A stretch of DNA of 58,048 nucleotides from a virus, in IMG/VR virus record IMGVR_UViG_3300030012_003463, positions 1-58,048 of that record; one strand, given 5' to 3'. This document shows, in pieces, positions 48,901 through 57,026 of this stretch. The position numbers and the translations under genes are program-made. The notes beneath the pieces were generated by a model. It saw only the letters and a program-made list of their open reading frames with translations, had not been told where the DNA came from and made no database searches. The number at the start of each line of letters is the position of its first letter. Within the stretch, counting starts at the first letter, position 1.

Positions 48901-48950
48901 GTTTAAACCTCTCTAAAATATATCCTTTTTTGTTATTCAAGCAACACTTT

Positions 48951-49934
48951 TTATGCTGCATTTACCTCTGTCCACGTGTTACTCGCTCCCGTTACCACGT
49001 TCGCCCATGGAGTAGAGAAAGGATTACCTGTTACTATTGTTAAGTCAAGTCCTGTCACATTGACTAATGAATCACCAATAACAGTTTCAGTTCCTGTTGC
49101 AAAGCTAGAAGATAGTCCTGTTACGCTTACAATAACGCCTGTTCCACCTGTAGCTGTGGCTGTTCCAGCGGTAAAGCCCATTGTTAAACTACCAAGAGTG
49201 ACTAGAGCGTCTGCTTCTACAGTAGAGCTACCTAAAGCAGCGGTCATTGTCACTGGAACAGGATCTACTTGTGTAAAGATATCAATTACAGGAGTTCCAA
49301 TAGCAAAATCTAATTGATCGGATGGTGCTATGATTGCAACACTACCCTCACCTGATACTGTTGCTCCTGATAGAGCAACACCTACTGAAAGGCTATCTAG
49401 AGTTTCTAAAGCAGTTCCCGTTTGAGATGTAGTGCCTAGGGCACCTGTCATTTCTAAACCGGTTACAGAAACAATTACACCAGTTCCTACTTCTTGAGTC
49501 GTAGTGCCTAATGTAGAGGACATCGTCACACCTGTGACGTTGGTAATAAATTCTATATTTTCATTCCAGGCAAAAGATCCCCAAGAGCCACGACCCCAAC
49601 CTGCATCAACTGTTCCTGATGCACTTTCAGTGCCTACACCAAATGATGTAGATAAACTACTAAGAGTAACACTTGCACCTTCCTCGATGCTCGTGCTACC
49701 TAAATTAAATTGAGATGAAACACCTGTTGGAAAATAGACGTTTTCAGGTTCGCCTACTGCTGTTCCTAAAGCTGAAGTTGTTTGAAGTGAATCTAATGTG
49801 ACTACAGAGTCTGCTTCAACAGTTTCTGTACCAATAGCTGTTGTTGTCGATAACCCAGTAACAGATACTGTGATCGAACTTTGTTGGCCCCAAAAGCCTT
49901 GTCCCCACGTGCCCTCATTCCAAGCATCCGCCAT
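48951..49934 (-). CDS. Repetitive beta virion protein
   Basis: 327 residues made of about nine imperfect units with VTGL or LDSL, ALGT or AIGT and a following VEAD/VTL segment (for example VSVTGLSTTTAIGTETVEAD and VTLDSLQTTSALGTAVGEP). N-terminal MADAWNEGTWGQGFWGQQSS and a middle GWGRGSWGSFAWNENIEF carry repeated W-G motifs. Looks like a fibrous or adhesive virion protein. Repeats suggest expansion by recombination. Confidence 0.6.
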   Translation of the reverse strand: MADAWNEGTWGQGFWGQQSSITVSVTGLSTTTAIGTETVEADSVVTLDSLQTTSALGTAVGEPENVYFPTGVSSQFNLGSTSIEEGASVTLSSLSTSFGVGTESASGTVDAGWGRGSWGSFAWNENIEFITNVTGVTMSSTLGTTTQEVGTGVIVSVTGLEMTGALGTTSQTGTALETLDSLSVGVALSGATVSGEGSVAIIAPSDQLDFAIGTPVIDIFTQVDPVPVTMTAALGSSTVEADALVTLGSLTMGFTAGTATATGGTGVIVSVTGLSSSFATGTETVIGDSLVNVTGLDLTIVTGNPFSTPWANVVTGASNTWTEVNAA

Positions 49935-49951
49935 GGTAATGCTCCGCTAAA

Positions 49952-50395
49952 TTAAGATAGTCTTAATATAGCACTGTCTTTATCGTTAGTTGGGAATGCG
50001 ATTGTGAATGTACCGTTTGTTGATGTCTTTACACTTCCGAAATCAAGAACTGCAATAGCTGCATTAGTAGCACTTGATGATCTATTATAGATCAAAGCTG
50101 CTTGTGCAGAAATTGTTGCTGATGTAAAACTTGCGTTTGCAAAATCGACAAATGCTGTTGATGCTGTAACGCTAGTTGCTGTTAATCCAACAGTTGCACC
50201 CGTTAAAGTTGCACCACCTGCTGTATATGTTCCTGAATTACCTACTTCGTTTGTGGCTGAGTAGGCTGTTGTGTTTCCATTTAAAGTCGCAGAATCTGTA
50301 TAAAGGGCAAGATTGATTGTATCATTATCAATATCATGATCCCCTTGAAGCAATTGCTGTTTAAATGAAGCACAGACTGCTTGATTTATTGCCAT
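49952..50395 (-). CDS. Virion protein with beta structure
   Basis: 147 residues. MAINQAVCASFKQQLLQGDH is the conserved N-terminus known from many short-tailed phages, followed by Thr/Ser/Ala-rich beta strands (NTAYSATNEVGNSG-like pattern). No enzymatic motif. Probably tail or head surface protein. Confidence 0.55.
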   Translation of the reverse strand: MAINQAVCASFKQQLLQGDHDIDNDTINLALYTDSATLNGNTTAYSATNEVGNSGTYTAGGATLTGATVGLTATSVTASTAFVDFANASFTSATISAQAALIYNRSSSATNAAIAVLDFGSVKTSTNGTFTIAFPTNDKDSAILRLS

Positions 50396-50410
50396 GTTTA
50401 GTTACTCCCT

Positions 50411-51097
50411 TTATGGTGTTAGCGATTTCATTGGAATGCGTAACACACCATTTTGATACTCATCCCTACGTTTACGTCCCATTTGCTCTTGTGCATAATC
50501 TTGCAGAGCAACTTGGTACTTACCTTCGTATAATTGCATATCTTGTAAATTTTTCAAGTAGGAATAAGCCTCTGATAAAGTTCCATAAAGCAAAACCTCA
50601 GGTGCGTTGTTAGATAAAAAAGTTGTGGTTGAAGTTCCTGAAGAACCATTGCCTAATCTCTCAGGAGTTTCGTCATACCACATCTCGACCGTGTAAGCAG
50701 TGTTTGGGGTAGGAGCCACGATTAGTGTTGTTGCATCCCAGTTTCCCCAATACTTTGGCTTACCTGTAAAATTTGTATCTGTCGTAGATCTCTCTACAGA
50801 ATATTCATCCATAAAAGTAGCATCTCTTTGTTCTAGCCAAGTTCTAGTTCCATCGGTTTCTACTATCTGTAATCCTCTGGCAAAACGAAAACCACCCTCT
50901 GGTCCACTAACATCCAAGAAAGCGTTATTAGCCTCAAAGGTTGTAGTTGCATATCTTCTTTGATCATCAGAGTCTAGTTGTCTAGCTACTTTATTTTCTA
51001 TATTAGTTAAAAAAACATTAATTACAGAATTTGATAACACATCACTTGTTACCTCTGTGTAGTTTCTTACGTTATCTAAAAGTTCAGAATAATTCAT
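50411..51097 (-). CDS. Head-tail adaptor (SU10/phage-adaptor type)
   Basis: 228 residues. MNYSELLDNVRNYTEVTSDV, LSNSVINVFLTNIENKVARQ, and TATRTWLEQRDATFMDEYSV-like segments then TLIVAPTPNTAYTVEMWYDE, WYDETPERL, and TLSEAYSYLKNLQDMQLYEG, with the YxxxxE..Y helical C-terminus. This is the SU10 adaptor/gp6-like family that connects portal and tail. Overlaps the next gene by 4 bases. Confidence 0.65.
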   Translation of the reverse strand: MNYSELLDNVRNYTEVTSDVLSNSVINVFLTNIENKVARQLDSDDQRRYATTTFEANNAFLDVSGPEGGFRFARGLQIVETDGTRTWLEQRDATFMDEYSVERSTTDTNFTGKPKYWGNWDATTLIVAPTPNTAYTVEMWYDETPERLGNGSSGTSTTTFLSNNAPEVLLYGTLSEAYSYLKNLQDMQLYEGKYQVALQDYAQEQMGRKRRDEYQNGVLRIPMKSLTP

Positions 51098-51426
51098 GAT
51101 ATCTCCACAGTTACTTTACCAACACTTGATCCCATAATCAATGCTCTACTTTCTTCAGATGGTTGCATTCCATTAGAAGTAAATGAACTATCCCCGGAAC
51201 CACCTACAAAAACAATCATAGGCTCTTCTCTAGCGGGTCTTGTAAAAGGAAGTGCTTGAGCATCTGCCGCATGATAAGAGGGTTCTAATTGAGGATGTTT
51301 TGGTTCAAAACACTCTGGACAAACTTGTAAACCATTCCATTCTTTTTTTAGTTCCAAAAATTTATACTGTTGACCACATCGATCACAGATTGCTAAAGCA
51401 TATTTACCAGAAGCAAATACGGCCAT
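51094..51426 (-). CDS. Zinc-ribbon protein between adaptors
   Basis: 110 residues. CDRCGQQYKFLELKKEWNGL then QVCPECFEPKHPQLEPSYHA gives CxxC...CxxC, a zinc ribbon; the rest is disordered. Frequently seen in this position in marine podovirus-like genomes. It may be structural. Confidence 0.6.
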   Translation of the reverse strand: MAVFASGKYALAICDRCGQQYKFLELKKEWNGLQVCPECFEPKHPQLEPSYHAADAQALPFTRPAREEPMIVFVGGSGDSSFTSNGMQPSEESRALIMGSSVGKVTVEIS

Positions 51427-51427
51427 G

Positions 51428-52108
51428 TTATGATCCTACATAATAATTTTGAGGAACTATATGTACTGAAGCTCTTTGACCATCCTCTGTTAAAGCTCTT
51501 TGTAGTTCATCTTCATAATAAAGTTTCAACGATTGAGTCATTTGAGGATTTTTCTTTTGTGATAAATAAAAAGCTAGTCCTGACACCATGCAAGGAAGAA
51601 ATCTAAAAGGAGCGTCAGGCTGATTTGTATAAGCTCCGGCGTCCTCTATTCTTCCAATATAATTATAGTTGATCTGCGTATCAGTAGTGTCAGGTGTTTG
51701 ATAAAGATTAATTTCTACGTTAGATAGATTTCTTTCTACGTAATATTGTGATGGTTGACCTTGAGAAAATTTATTTGGAATAGCTTGATATTCAGATCTT
51801 GAAATTTTTGTCATGGTCGTATCGGTTGTTGTTCCACCAGAAATTTGTCTAAACGTCATTTCCAATACATCACTCGCATCTGCTGGAGCTGTATAGGTAG
51901 TCGTTCCTGCTGCTAAATTTGTAGTTTGATTTTCTACTTTCCACAAATGAATACCTCTGTTCATCCACTCCTGAAATAAAATATTTAGACTTCTTCTAGC
52001 TGATTTTAAATCATAACCAGATCTAGTTTGAACACCACATCTTTCGTATGCGTCTTCAACTATATCATCTATATCTAAATTAAAAGTGGTTGTTCCAGAG
52101 GTAGCCAT
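51428..52108 (-). CDS. Head-tail adaptor, P22 gp4-like
   Basis: 226 residues. MATSGTTTFNLDIDDIVEDA, YERCGVQTRSGYDLKSARRS, LNILFQEWMNRGIHLWKVEN is the gp4-like tail accessory factor start; then beta segments and a C-terminal helical part (AFYLSQKKNPQMTQSLKLYY, EDELQRALTEDGQRASV). It would bind beneath the portal ring. In P22 gp4 is also a muramidase; no such active site is evident here. Confidence 0.7.
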   Translation of the reverse strand: MATSGTTTFNLDIDDIVEDAYERCGVQTRSGYDLKSARRSLNILFQEWMNRGIHLWKVENQTTNLAAGTTTYTAPADASDVLEMTFRQISGGTTTDTTMTKISRSEYQAIPNKFSQGQPSQYYVERNLSNVEINLYQTPDTTDTQINYNYIGRIEDAGAYTNQPDAPFRFLPCMVSGLAFYLSQKKNPQMTQSLKLYYEDELQRALTEDGQRASVHIVPQNYYVGS

Positions 52109-52112
52109 TCAA

Positions 52113-52376
52113 TTACTTTTTCTTCATCATGCCGCCGCCACGCTTTTTCATCATGCCACCGCCACGCTTCTTCATTACTTGCTTTTTCTTAGGTGATCCA
52201 CCTGCCTTCATAGCGGTCATTCCTGAAGCCATCGCTTTTCTAGGAGACATCAACATTGCATCTCCACCCATGGCCATCTTCTTCATCATACCACCACCAC
52301 GTTTCTTCATGACTTGTTTCTTTTTAGTCATGCCACCGCCACGTTTTTTTTTAATTACTTGCTTTTTTTTCATCAT
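52113..52376 (-). CDS. Lys/Arg/Gly/Met repeat protein
   Basis: 87 residues with four copies of KK(K)RGGGM(M/T)KK (for example KKRGGGMMKK) separated by KKQV linkers and an inner, less repetitive MGGDAMLMSPRKAMASGMTA. Extremely basic and almost free of acidic residues. Likely binds DNA or RNA in the head, or is a substrate for modification. Repeat at the DNA level is visible as tandem CAT-CAT-GCC-GCC units. Confidence 0.6.
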   Translation of the reverse strand: MMKKKQVIKKKRGGGMTKKKQVMKKRGGGMMKKMAMGGDAMLMSPRKAMASGMTAMKAGGSPKKKQVMKKRGGGMMKKRGGGMMKKK

Positions 52377-52381
52377 GATAA

Positions 52382-52957
52382 TTACCTCTTTTTATTTAAT
52401 TGTTCATACGTATGTTGCCTTTCGGCTACCACTTCTTCGTAGTAATCCTTAGGCCATTTTTTATAATAACCTATCTTGTGTAGTTTGCAACTTGCTTCGT
52501 AAAGCTGTTTAAACTTCTGTATTAACATCATGGAATACTCCAACTGTGAGTGTTCCACAGGTTCTTCTGTAGGGTCACACAAGAAAGCTTCGTCATTAGG
52601 ATCTGCCGGGGTTTCAGGATGAAAACCCATAAAATATACATCTCTTCTATTATAAGTTTTATTATAAAAATCTATTTTATCTTGAAACTGTTCTGGAGAG
52701 TATTGTTCAAAAAAAGGGTCACAGTAAATAATTATATCGTGTTGTTTTTTATTCCAAGACTTAATTACAGAGGTTAATTGTTTTTCATATTTAGATTTGT
52801 CCATACGAACTTCTATTCGTACTTTTTTGTCTTTTCTCCACTTAGCTGCAAACGGACATGCGGGAAAGCCTATATGCTTGTTAATTGGTTCTAAGACTGT
52901 CTTAGACCAATTCACTACATCAGCTTTTATTTTTTCTGCTTGTTTTTTTCGAGACAC
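52382..52957 (-). CDS. Hypothetical protein
   Basis: 191 residues. MSRKKQAEKIKADVVNWSKT, a basic middle (WRKDKKVRIEVRMDKSKYEK) and an alpha/beta part DIIIYCDPFFEQYSPEQFQD, then DVYFMGFHPETPADPNDEAF. The two central strands with a P and E/D-rich loop suggest a small enzyme. No family recognised. Confidence 0.5.
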   Translation of the reverse strand: MSRKKQAEKIKADVVNWSKTVLEPINKHIGFPACPFAAKWRKDKKVRIEVRMDKSKYEKQLTSVIKSWNKKQHDIIIYCDPFFEQYSPEQFQDKIDFYNKTYNRRDVYFMGFHPETPADPNDEAFLCDPTEEPVEHSQLEYSMMLIQKFKQLYEASCKLHKIGYYKKWPKDYYEEVVAERQHTYEQLNKKR

Positions 52958-53237
52958 CTTGTTGTTTTCTAATACTATCTTTGCCTTTTTTAAATATGGA
53001 GGCTACTTTATTTTTTCCCATTACTTTTGCTCGTTGCTCTCCGACAGTGAGGATTTGGATTTTCCTAGCAAATGGTTTTTTAATTCTTTTAACCTTTGCG
53101 ACCGTTTTCTTCGCATCAGTTGGCGTAGCAAATTTAATACTGACAGTATCTTTAGGATTTTCATCTGTGTATAATCTCCTTCCAGAACCTTTGGGCTTCT
53201 TACCAGTACCCTCTTTAGGATCTCTTTTTTTGTCCAT
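52920..53237 (-). CDS. Very basic virion-associated protein
   Basis: 105 residues rich in Lys: MDKKRDPKEGTGKKPKGSGR, a small beta-like core (DTVSIKFATPTDAKKTVAKV), and a KR-rich tail. Overlaps neighbours on both sides. Probably binds nucleic acid in the capsid. Confidence 0.55.
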   Translation of the reverse strand: MDKKRDPKEGTGKKPKGSGRRLYTDENPKDTVSIKFATPTDAKKTVAKVKRIKKPFARKIQILTVGEQRAKVMGKNKVASIFKKGKDSIRKQQGVSKKTSRKNKS

Positions 53238-53499
53238 TTTTTTTCTTAATTATTGTTTTTACATTTGTTGGTTTTCCACCAACACCTTGAGCTTTTGATC
53301 TTTTTCTTGAAACTGCTGATTGTATTTGACCCTTAGTCATTCTATTAGCTTTTGCTCTTGGGACACACTTAGGATACTTTCGTTTAGCATCTTTCTTTTG
53401 TTTTGTTCTACCACATTTAGCAAAGCCTCCGCCTTTTTTCTTAGAACCAATATCAACCCAGTCCTGCTTAAACCACTCTTTAAGTCCACCCTTTGCCAT
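53215..53499 (-). CDS. DUF5872-like basic protein
   Basis: 94 residues, MAKGGLKEWFKQDWVDIGSK then KKGGGFAKCGRTKQKKDAKR, KYPKCVPRAKANRMTKGQIQ. GLKEWF..DWVDIG..KKGGG...CGR is the signature I associate with DUF5872, found in many phages and large viruses. Role unknown; it may be a virion DNA-binding protein. Confidence 0.65.
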   Translation of the reverse strand: MAKGGLKEWFKQDWVDIGSKKKGGGFAKCGRTKQKKDAKRKYPKCVPRAKANRMTKGQIQSAVSRKRSKAQGVGGKPTNVKTIIKKKNGQKKRS

Positions 53500-53799
53500 T
53501 TAAGCCATCTTTGTAGATTTTCTTTTACTTGCCATGACAGCTCCACAACCTCTAGCTACACCGCCTTTATTAAATTGTGAAACCTTCTTACGATCTTGAG
53601 ATATTTTATTGAAGTCTATGACACCACCATCCGCTTTGCCTGCAGGTTTAGGGCCTCTAAAATCTTTTCTTTTTTTACCACTTGGATCTTTAATTTTTCC
53701 TGCACAAATTTTTGAAGCGTAGGCGTTTGCATATGCTGAGGGGTAAACTTTAAATTTTCGCTTCGCTGCCGCCTTACCTCTTGGACATAATTTAGTCAT
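53500..53799 (-). CDS. Conserved basic phage protein (CPRGKAAAKRKF type)
   Basis: 99 residues. MTKLCPRGKAAAKRKFKVYP, SAYANAYASKICAGKIKDPS is a recurring motif in cyano- and marine phages. A KADGGVIDFNKI segment follows. Basic and small; probable DNA- or capsid-associated. The ATG at 53797-53799 overlaps the stop of the microprotein at 53796. Confidence 0.6.
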   Translation of the reverse strand: MTKLCPRGKAAAKRKFKVYPSAYANAYASKICAGKIKDPSGKKRKDFRGPKPAGKADGGVIDFNKISQDRKKVSQFNKGGVARGCGAVMASKRKSTKMA

Positions 53800-53864
53800 T
53801 TTTTATCTTCCTCTTCTGTTTCGAGCCCACAAATACAGACATAGTCCTCATTGCATTTACACAT
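53796..53864 (-). CDS. Microprotein with CxC-x5-CxC motif (22 aa)
   Basis: MCKCNEDYVCICGLETEEED plus two Lys, stop overlapping the next start (AAATGACT). Cys at positions 2, 4, 10 and 12, the same spacing as in 54249-54296. Start is joined to the previous stop (TAATG). Too short for a usual fold; metal binding is plausible. Confidence 0.45.
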   Translation of the reverse strand: MCKCNEDYVCICGLETEEEDKK

Positions 53865-54037
53865 TATTTGACTCTACCACCTTTTTTCATATATCCCATC
53901 TTATTTCTTACCTTAGTGGGTAATTTTGCAAGACCCGGATTTTTCTTTTTATCGACTGGTTTTAATCTTTTCTTTTTCATTTTTTTCGTACCTCCTGTAG
54001 ATACTTCTTGTTTCATTTGAGCTCGTGATATAGCCAT
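53864..54037 (-). CDS. Basic small protein
   Basis: 57 residues, MAISRAQMKQEVSTGGTKKM, then KKKRLKPVDKKKNPGLAKLP and TKVRNKMGYMKKGGRVK. It overlaps the 3' end of the next gene. Function unknown; part of the small basic protein group. Confidence 0.55.
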   Translation of the reverse strand: MAISRAQMKQEVSTGGTKKMKKKRLKPVDKKKNPGLAKLPTKVRNKMGYMKKGGRVK

Positions 54038-54264
54038 CAATACTCCACTGTTTTAATTAGGAACTCTTCAATCCACATTATTTTATCATCCATTTGAATA
54101 ATTTTTTCTTTGATCACAGCAATATCTTGTTGCATTTTTGCAACACTATCTGCCTTTTCTTCTACTGCATTTAAACGTTCTGACCACATACCCCATGTCA
54201 TTGCTATTGTTCCAAACAATACCAGATAGGGTAATACTGTTTTAATATCTATCTTAGTCGACAT
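54037..54264 (-). CDS. Small TM plus coiled-coil protein (holin/anti-holin- or spanin-like)
   Basis: 75 residues from MSTKIDIKTVLPYLVLFGTI; a TTG two codons earlier is possible. One TM helix (VLPYLVLFGTIAMTWGM) followed by a long coiled coil (RLNAVEEKADSVAKMQQDIA, VIKEKIIQMDDKIMWIEE). Like XhlA-type hemolysin/lysis helpers by shape. Coupled to the upstream microprotein. Confidence 0.5.
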   Translation of the reverse strand: MSTKIDIKTVLPYLVLFGTIAMTWGMWSERLNAVEEKADSVAKMQQDIAVIKEKIIQMDDKIMWIEEFLIKTVEY

Positions 54265-54296
54265 ATACAATCCGCATCTGTTTTACAATTACACAT
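54249..54296 (-). CDS. Microprotein with CxC-x5-CxC motif (15 aa)
   Basis: MCNCKTDADCICRLR, preceded by AAGGAGC with a spacing of about 6. Cys at positions 2, 4, 10 and 12, exactly as in 53796-53864. It overlaps the next gene's start, suggesting translational coupling. Either a real metal-binding peptide or a leader. Confidence 0.45.
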   Translation of the reverse strand: MCNCKTDADCICRLR

Positions 54297-54306
54297 AGTT
54301 AGCTCC

Positions 54307-54819
54307 TTATTTTGTTGCACTCATTCCACTTAAAGGGTTATTTAAGGCTTTGTCAATATTTAATTCAAGGTTTTCTTCTATCAGTTTAATCTCATTAAGT
54401 ATCTCTCTAGTGTCCTCTTTTTGTCTATCTTCCACGTCATTTACGATGGTGGTTATGTGACGTACGTCATTTTCCATGTTACGTATATCTGCTTTAAGGT
54501 CATCTTTAAGTTCTCTGCTAACCTGACTTATTAGGCTTATTTCTTCTAGAACTATATCTAATTCACTTTTCAAACCCTCCACCTTTTGTAAGACAATCTC
54601 CATTTGTGCATTTGTATTGCTTTCTACAAGTGCAATTTTCTTATCAAACCCTGAAAGGTCCGGCTCGGTATACTCCAAAATTTTTTCCTTCATTGAGAGA
54701 TAGTCGGAATAAAAATTGAAAACGGCCCACGCACCTGAACCAAGTGCACCTAATAAGGTAAGGATAGCGAAGACTTTCCCCCCAGATACCTTCATCCCGG
54801 CATACTCAATACTGGGCAT
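54307..54819 (-). CDS. TM plus long coiled-coil protein
   Basis: 170 residues. MPSIEYAGMKVSGGKVFAIL then TLLGALGSGAWAVFNFYSDY (TM segment), followed by about 110 residues of coiled coil (QMEIVLQKVEGLKSELDIVL, DDLKADIRNMENDVRHITTI). Inner-membrane anchored with a cytoplasmic or periplasmic rod; possible spanin or virion-envelope protein. Confidence 0.55.
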   Translation of the reverse strand: MPSIEYAGMKVSGGKVFAILTLLGALGSGAWAVFNFYSDYLSMKEKILEYTEPDLSGFDKKIALVESNTNAQMEIVLQKVEGLKSELDIVLEEISLISQVSRELKDDLKADIRNMENDVRHITTIVNDVEDRQKEDTREILNEIKLIEENLELNIDKALNNPLSGMSATK

Positions 54820-56251
54820 TTATCATCTCCTGAATAGTGTTTTCCTGTGCCATGTCAAACAGCATACCATACTGATCATCTATTGTCTTGTTTAAATACT
54901 CTGTAACATTTGTGTCTTGTATAAATGACTGACTATCAAAAAAGGTTTTCGTATTACCAAGTATCTGCATCACAATTAAAGTTTTAGTTTGAGCAGCATC
55001 ATCATATCTTGCTTTGTCATCAATCTTTTTTACAATTTTGGTGGCAGCTTTATCCTTCTTTGATACCTTAGGCTCTGATGGCTTCTCTTCTTCTACCGTT
55101 TCTTCTGGATCTTCTTCTTTTTGTTCTGTTTGCGGTTGTTCTTGTTCTGGTTCCTGTGATTCTTCTTGAGGTTCTTCGGTAATTTCTTCCTCAGGTTCAG
55201 CCTCAACAACTAAGACTTCTTCCATCTCCATTTCAATTTCCATCTCAACTTCTGTTTCAACCTCAACAATTTCGGGTTCGGGATCAGGTAAATTAATTTC
55301 AATTTCAGCTATTTCTAATTCGACACTTGCAAAGGAAACTTCTTCAACCTCAGGTTCAATCGGAGTGAAAGATATTTCTCCATCTTCCATACTAACATCG
55401 TTGTATTCAAAAACTTCTTCAACAAAATCTAATTCGATAGGATCAAAAATATTTAGATAATAGATTTCTTCAATAGTGGTTATGTGTTGAGTAACGATAG
55501 TATTAATTACATTATAGAAAACATTGACAGTGACATCATCAAACATTGGACCAACGGCCATGTTGATATCTCTACCGCCAACCTCAACAATAATTTTATT
55601 TAGTACACCACTGAAATCGAAAGACCCAGTGTACGATTGATAGCTTGATGCCACTCCAGACTCAGACAAGATGTCAGTGCCTGAAAAGACTGAAGTAGTT
55701 CCATTAAATCCTGAAACATGCATGTATATTCTATCTTGAGCATCTTGTTTATCTACCTTAATTGAGTACCTTACTTCTCCACCGTTATCTATTTGTAAAT
55801 CTGATATGTCAATAGTGTTAATAAATGTTGTACCCATACCTGATACACCCATGGTCGAAGTGCTATTACCACCTCCTGTAATCATGGCGCATTTATCTGT
55901 ACCTAACTGTCCGCAGCTATTGCCACTAGGCATACTTGCAGGGCCTTGACCACCCCAATCAATATCCATATCTCCTTCATACTTTGAGGTTACATAATCA
56001 TTATCGCCATCAAGGATATCTCCCGAGTCTTCGTTTGTGACTGTGGTTGTAGTGGTGGTTACGGTAGTTGTCGTTGTCGTAACAATCTCTGTTCCTAAGT
56101 CCTCTTCAGTAACATCTATTTCTGTTTCTTCTGTGATGGTGACACCTGGAGTGCAAAGTCCTAGCACATCAGGTAAGCAATTTGCTTTAGAATAAGAGGA
56201 GACCAGTAGTAATAACAAACAAAGTTTTAAACAGAGCAGCATTTTGTGCAT
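54806..56251 (-). CDS. Secreted Thr/Glu-rich protein with signal peptide
   Basis: 481 residues from MHKMLLCLKLCLLLLLVSSY (signal peptide, likely cut after SKA before NCLPD); this ATG has AAAGGAG 8 bases upstream and is preferred over one 37 codons earlier. Thr-rich segment (VTTTTTTVTTTTTTV), a beta domain (about 130-290), a long Glu/Val/Pro tract (EVEMEIEMEMEEVLVVEAEP), and a helical C-terminus. An envelope or virion surface protein; low-complexity tract suggests a flexible stalk. Confidence 0.6.
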   Translation of the reverse strand: MHKMLLCLKLCLLLLLVSSYSKANCLPDVLGLCTPGVTITEETEIDVTEEDLGTEIVTTTTTTVTTTTTTVTNEDSGDILDGDNDYVTSKYEGDMDIDWGGQGPASMPSGNSCGQLGTDKCAMITGGGNSTSTMGVSGMGTTFINTIDISDLQIDNGGEVRYSIKVDKQDAQDRIYMHVSGFNGTTSVFSGTDILSESGVASSYQSYTGSFDFSGVLNKIIVEVGGRDINMAVGPMFDDVTVNVFYNVINTIVTQHITTIEEIYYLNIFDPIELDFVEEVFEYNDVSMEDGEISFTPIEPEVEEVSFASVELEIAEIEINLPDPEPEIVEVETEVEMEIEMEMEEVLVVEAEPEEEITEEPQEESQEPEQEQPQTEQKEEDPEETVEEEKPSEPKVSKKDKAATKIVKKIDDKARYDDAAQTKTLIVMQILGNTKTFFDSQSFIQDTNVTEYLNKTIDDQYGMLFDMAQENTIQEMINAQY

Positions 56252-56750
56252 CACTAAACTCCTTTGGTTCTGGTTTATTGGCGGCAATATATTCTGGTTT
56301 GTATCTACTGCCGTCTGGAATCTTATCTGGATTTGCTTCCCAATATGCAGCAGCTTCAGCACCGATGAGGCCGTTTACAGGGCACGGGGTCCCCGCATCC
56401 ATCATACTTGTCCACACACGAGGGTCCTGACACAAGAGGGCCACCGCCGAGACTTTCATGCCAAAAGCGTACTGCGAGCGAGATAGCTTAAGAAGCTGAC
56501 ACAGCTCATCGTCGATTAGAACGCCTGTAGCAATACCTAAAACATTATTTTGAACCGCTCCTCCCACACCAACTTTACAAATATCACTATTTGAATTGGG
56601 CAGAACGGGTGCATTTGCTGTTGGGGGTGTATTGTTTACTACCGTACTCGACACGGTATTGGTCTCAGCGTAAAAATTTTTTGTGCCACCAATAACTATT
56701 GTTAAAGTTATTATAAGACAGCTTATTAAGTAAATAAACCAATTTCCCAT
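56187..56750 (-). CDS. Membrane-associated or secreted conserved protein
   Basis: 187 residues. MGNWFIYLISCLIITLTIVI is a signal-anchor, then a Cys-containing domain (GSDICKVGVGGAVQNNVLGI-like, DELCQLLKLSRSQYAFGMKV, ALLCQDPRVW, TPCPVNGLIGAEAAAYW) and a C-terminal hydrophobic end (FKTLFVITTGLLLF). Four Cys could form disulfides, fitting a periplasmic or virion protein. Overlaps the downstream gene's start. Confidence 0.55.
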   Translation of the reverse strand: MGNWFIYLISCLIITLTIVIGGTKNFYAETNTVSSTVVNNTPPTANAPVLPNSNSDICKVGVGGAVQNNVLGIATGVLIDDELCQLLKLSRSQYAFGMKVSAVALLCQDPRVWTSMMDAGTPCPVNGLIGAEAAAYWEANPDKIPDGSRYKPEYIAANKPEPKEFSDAQNAALFKTLFVITTGLLLF

Positions 56751-57026
56751 TCAACATCTCCAACGTTTACGTGCTTGTCTTAATCTTGAATTAGGATCTT
56801 TTGCGGCTTTAGGAAACTTTTTCATTTGTCCTGCACTTCTAGCACAGAACGACTTTCTTCTTTTTGCTGCCTTTGAACCGGGCTTTACTTTACCTGTCAC
56901 AGCAGTTTTTAATTTAGAGCCAGGGTTATCACGTCTATATTTAGCAACACCTGCCTTAGTCATTCCCGCCCCTTTTTTAGTGGGGCGGAAATATTTTTTA
57001 GTTTTTGGTGGCTGTTTGTCTGCCAT
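56751..57026 (-). CDS. DUF6321-like small basic protein
   Basis: 91 residues from MADKQPPKTKKYFRPTKKGA, then GMTKAGVAKYRRDNPGSKLK and RRKSFCARSAGQMKKFPKAA. The GMT..GV..YRR.NPGSKL...SFCARS.GQ signature is one I associate with DUF6321, widespread in phages. The ATG at 57024-57026 overlaps the stop of the previous gene (TAATG). A capsid-associated DNA-binding role is possible. Confidence 0.65.
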   Translation of the reverse strand: MADKQPPKTKKYFRPTKKGAGMTKAGVAKYRRDNPGSKLKTAVTGKVKPGSKAAKRRKSFCARSAGQMKKFPKAAKDPNSRLRQARKRWRC

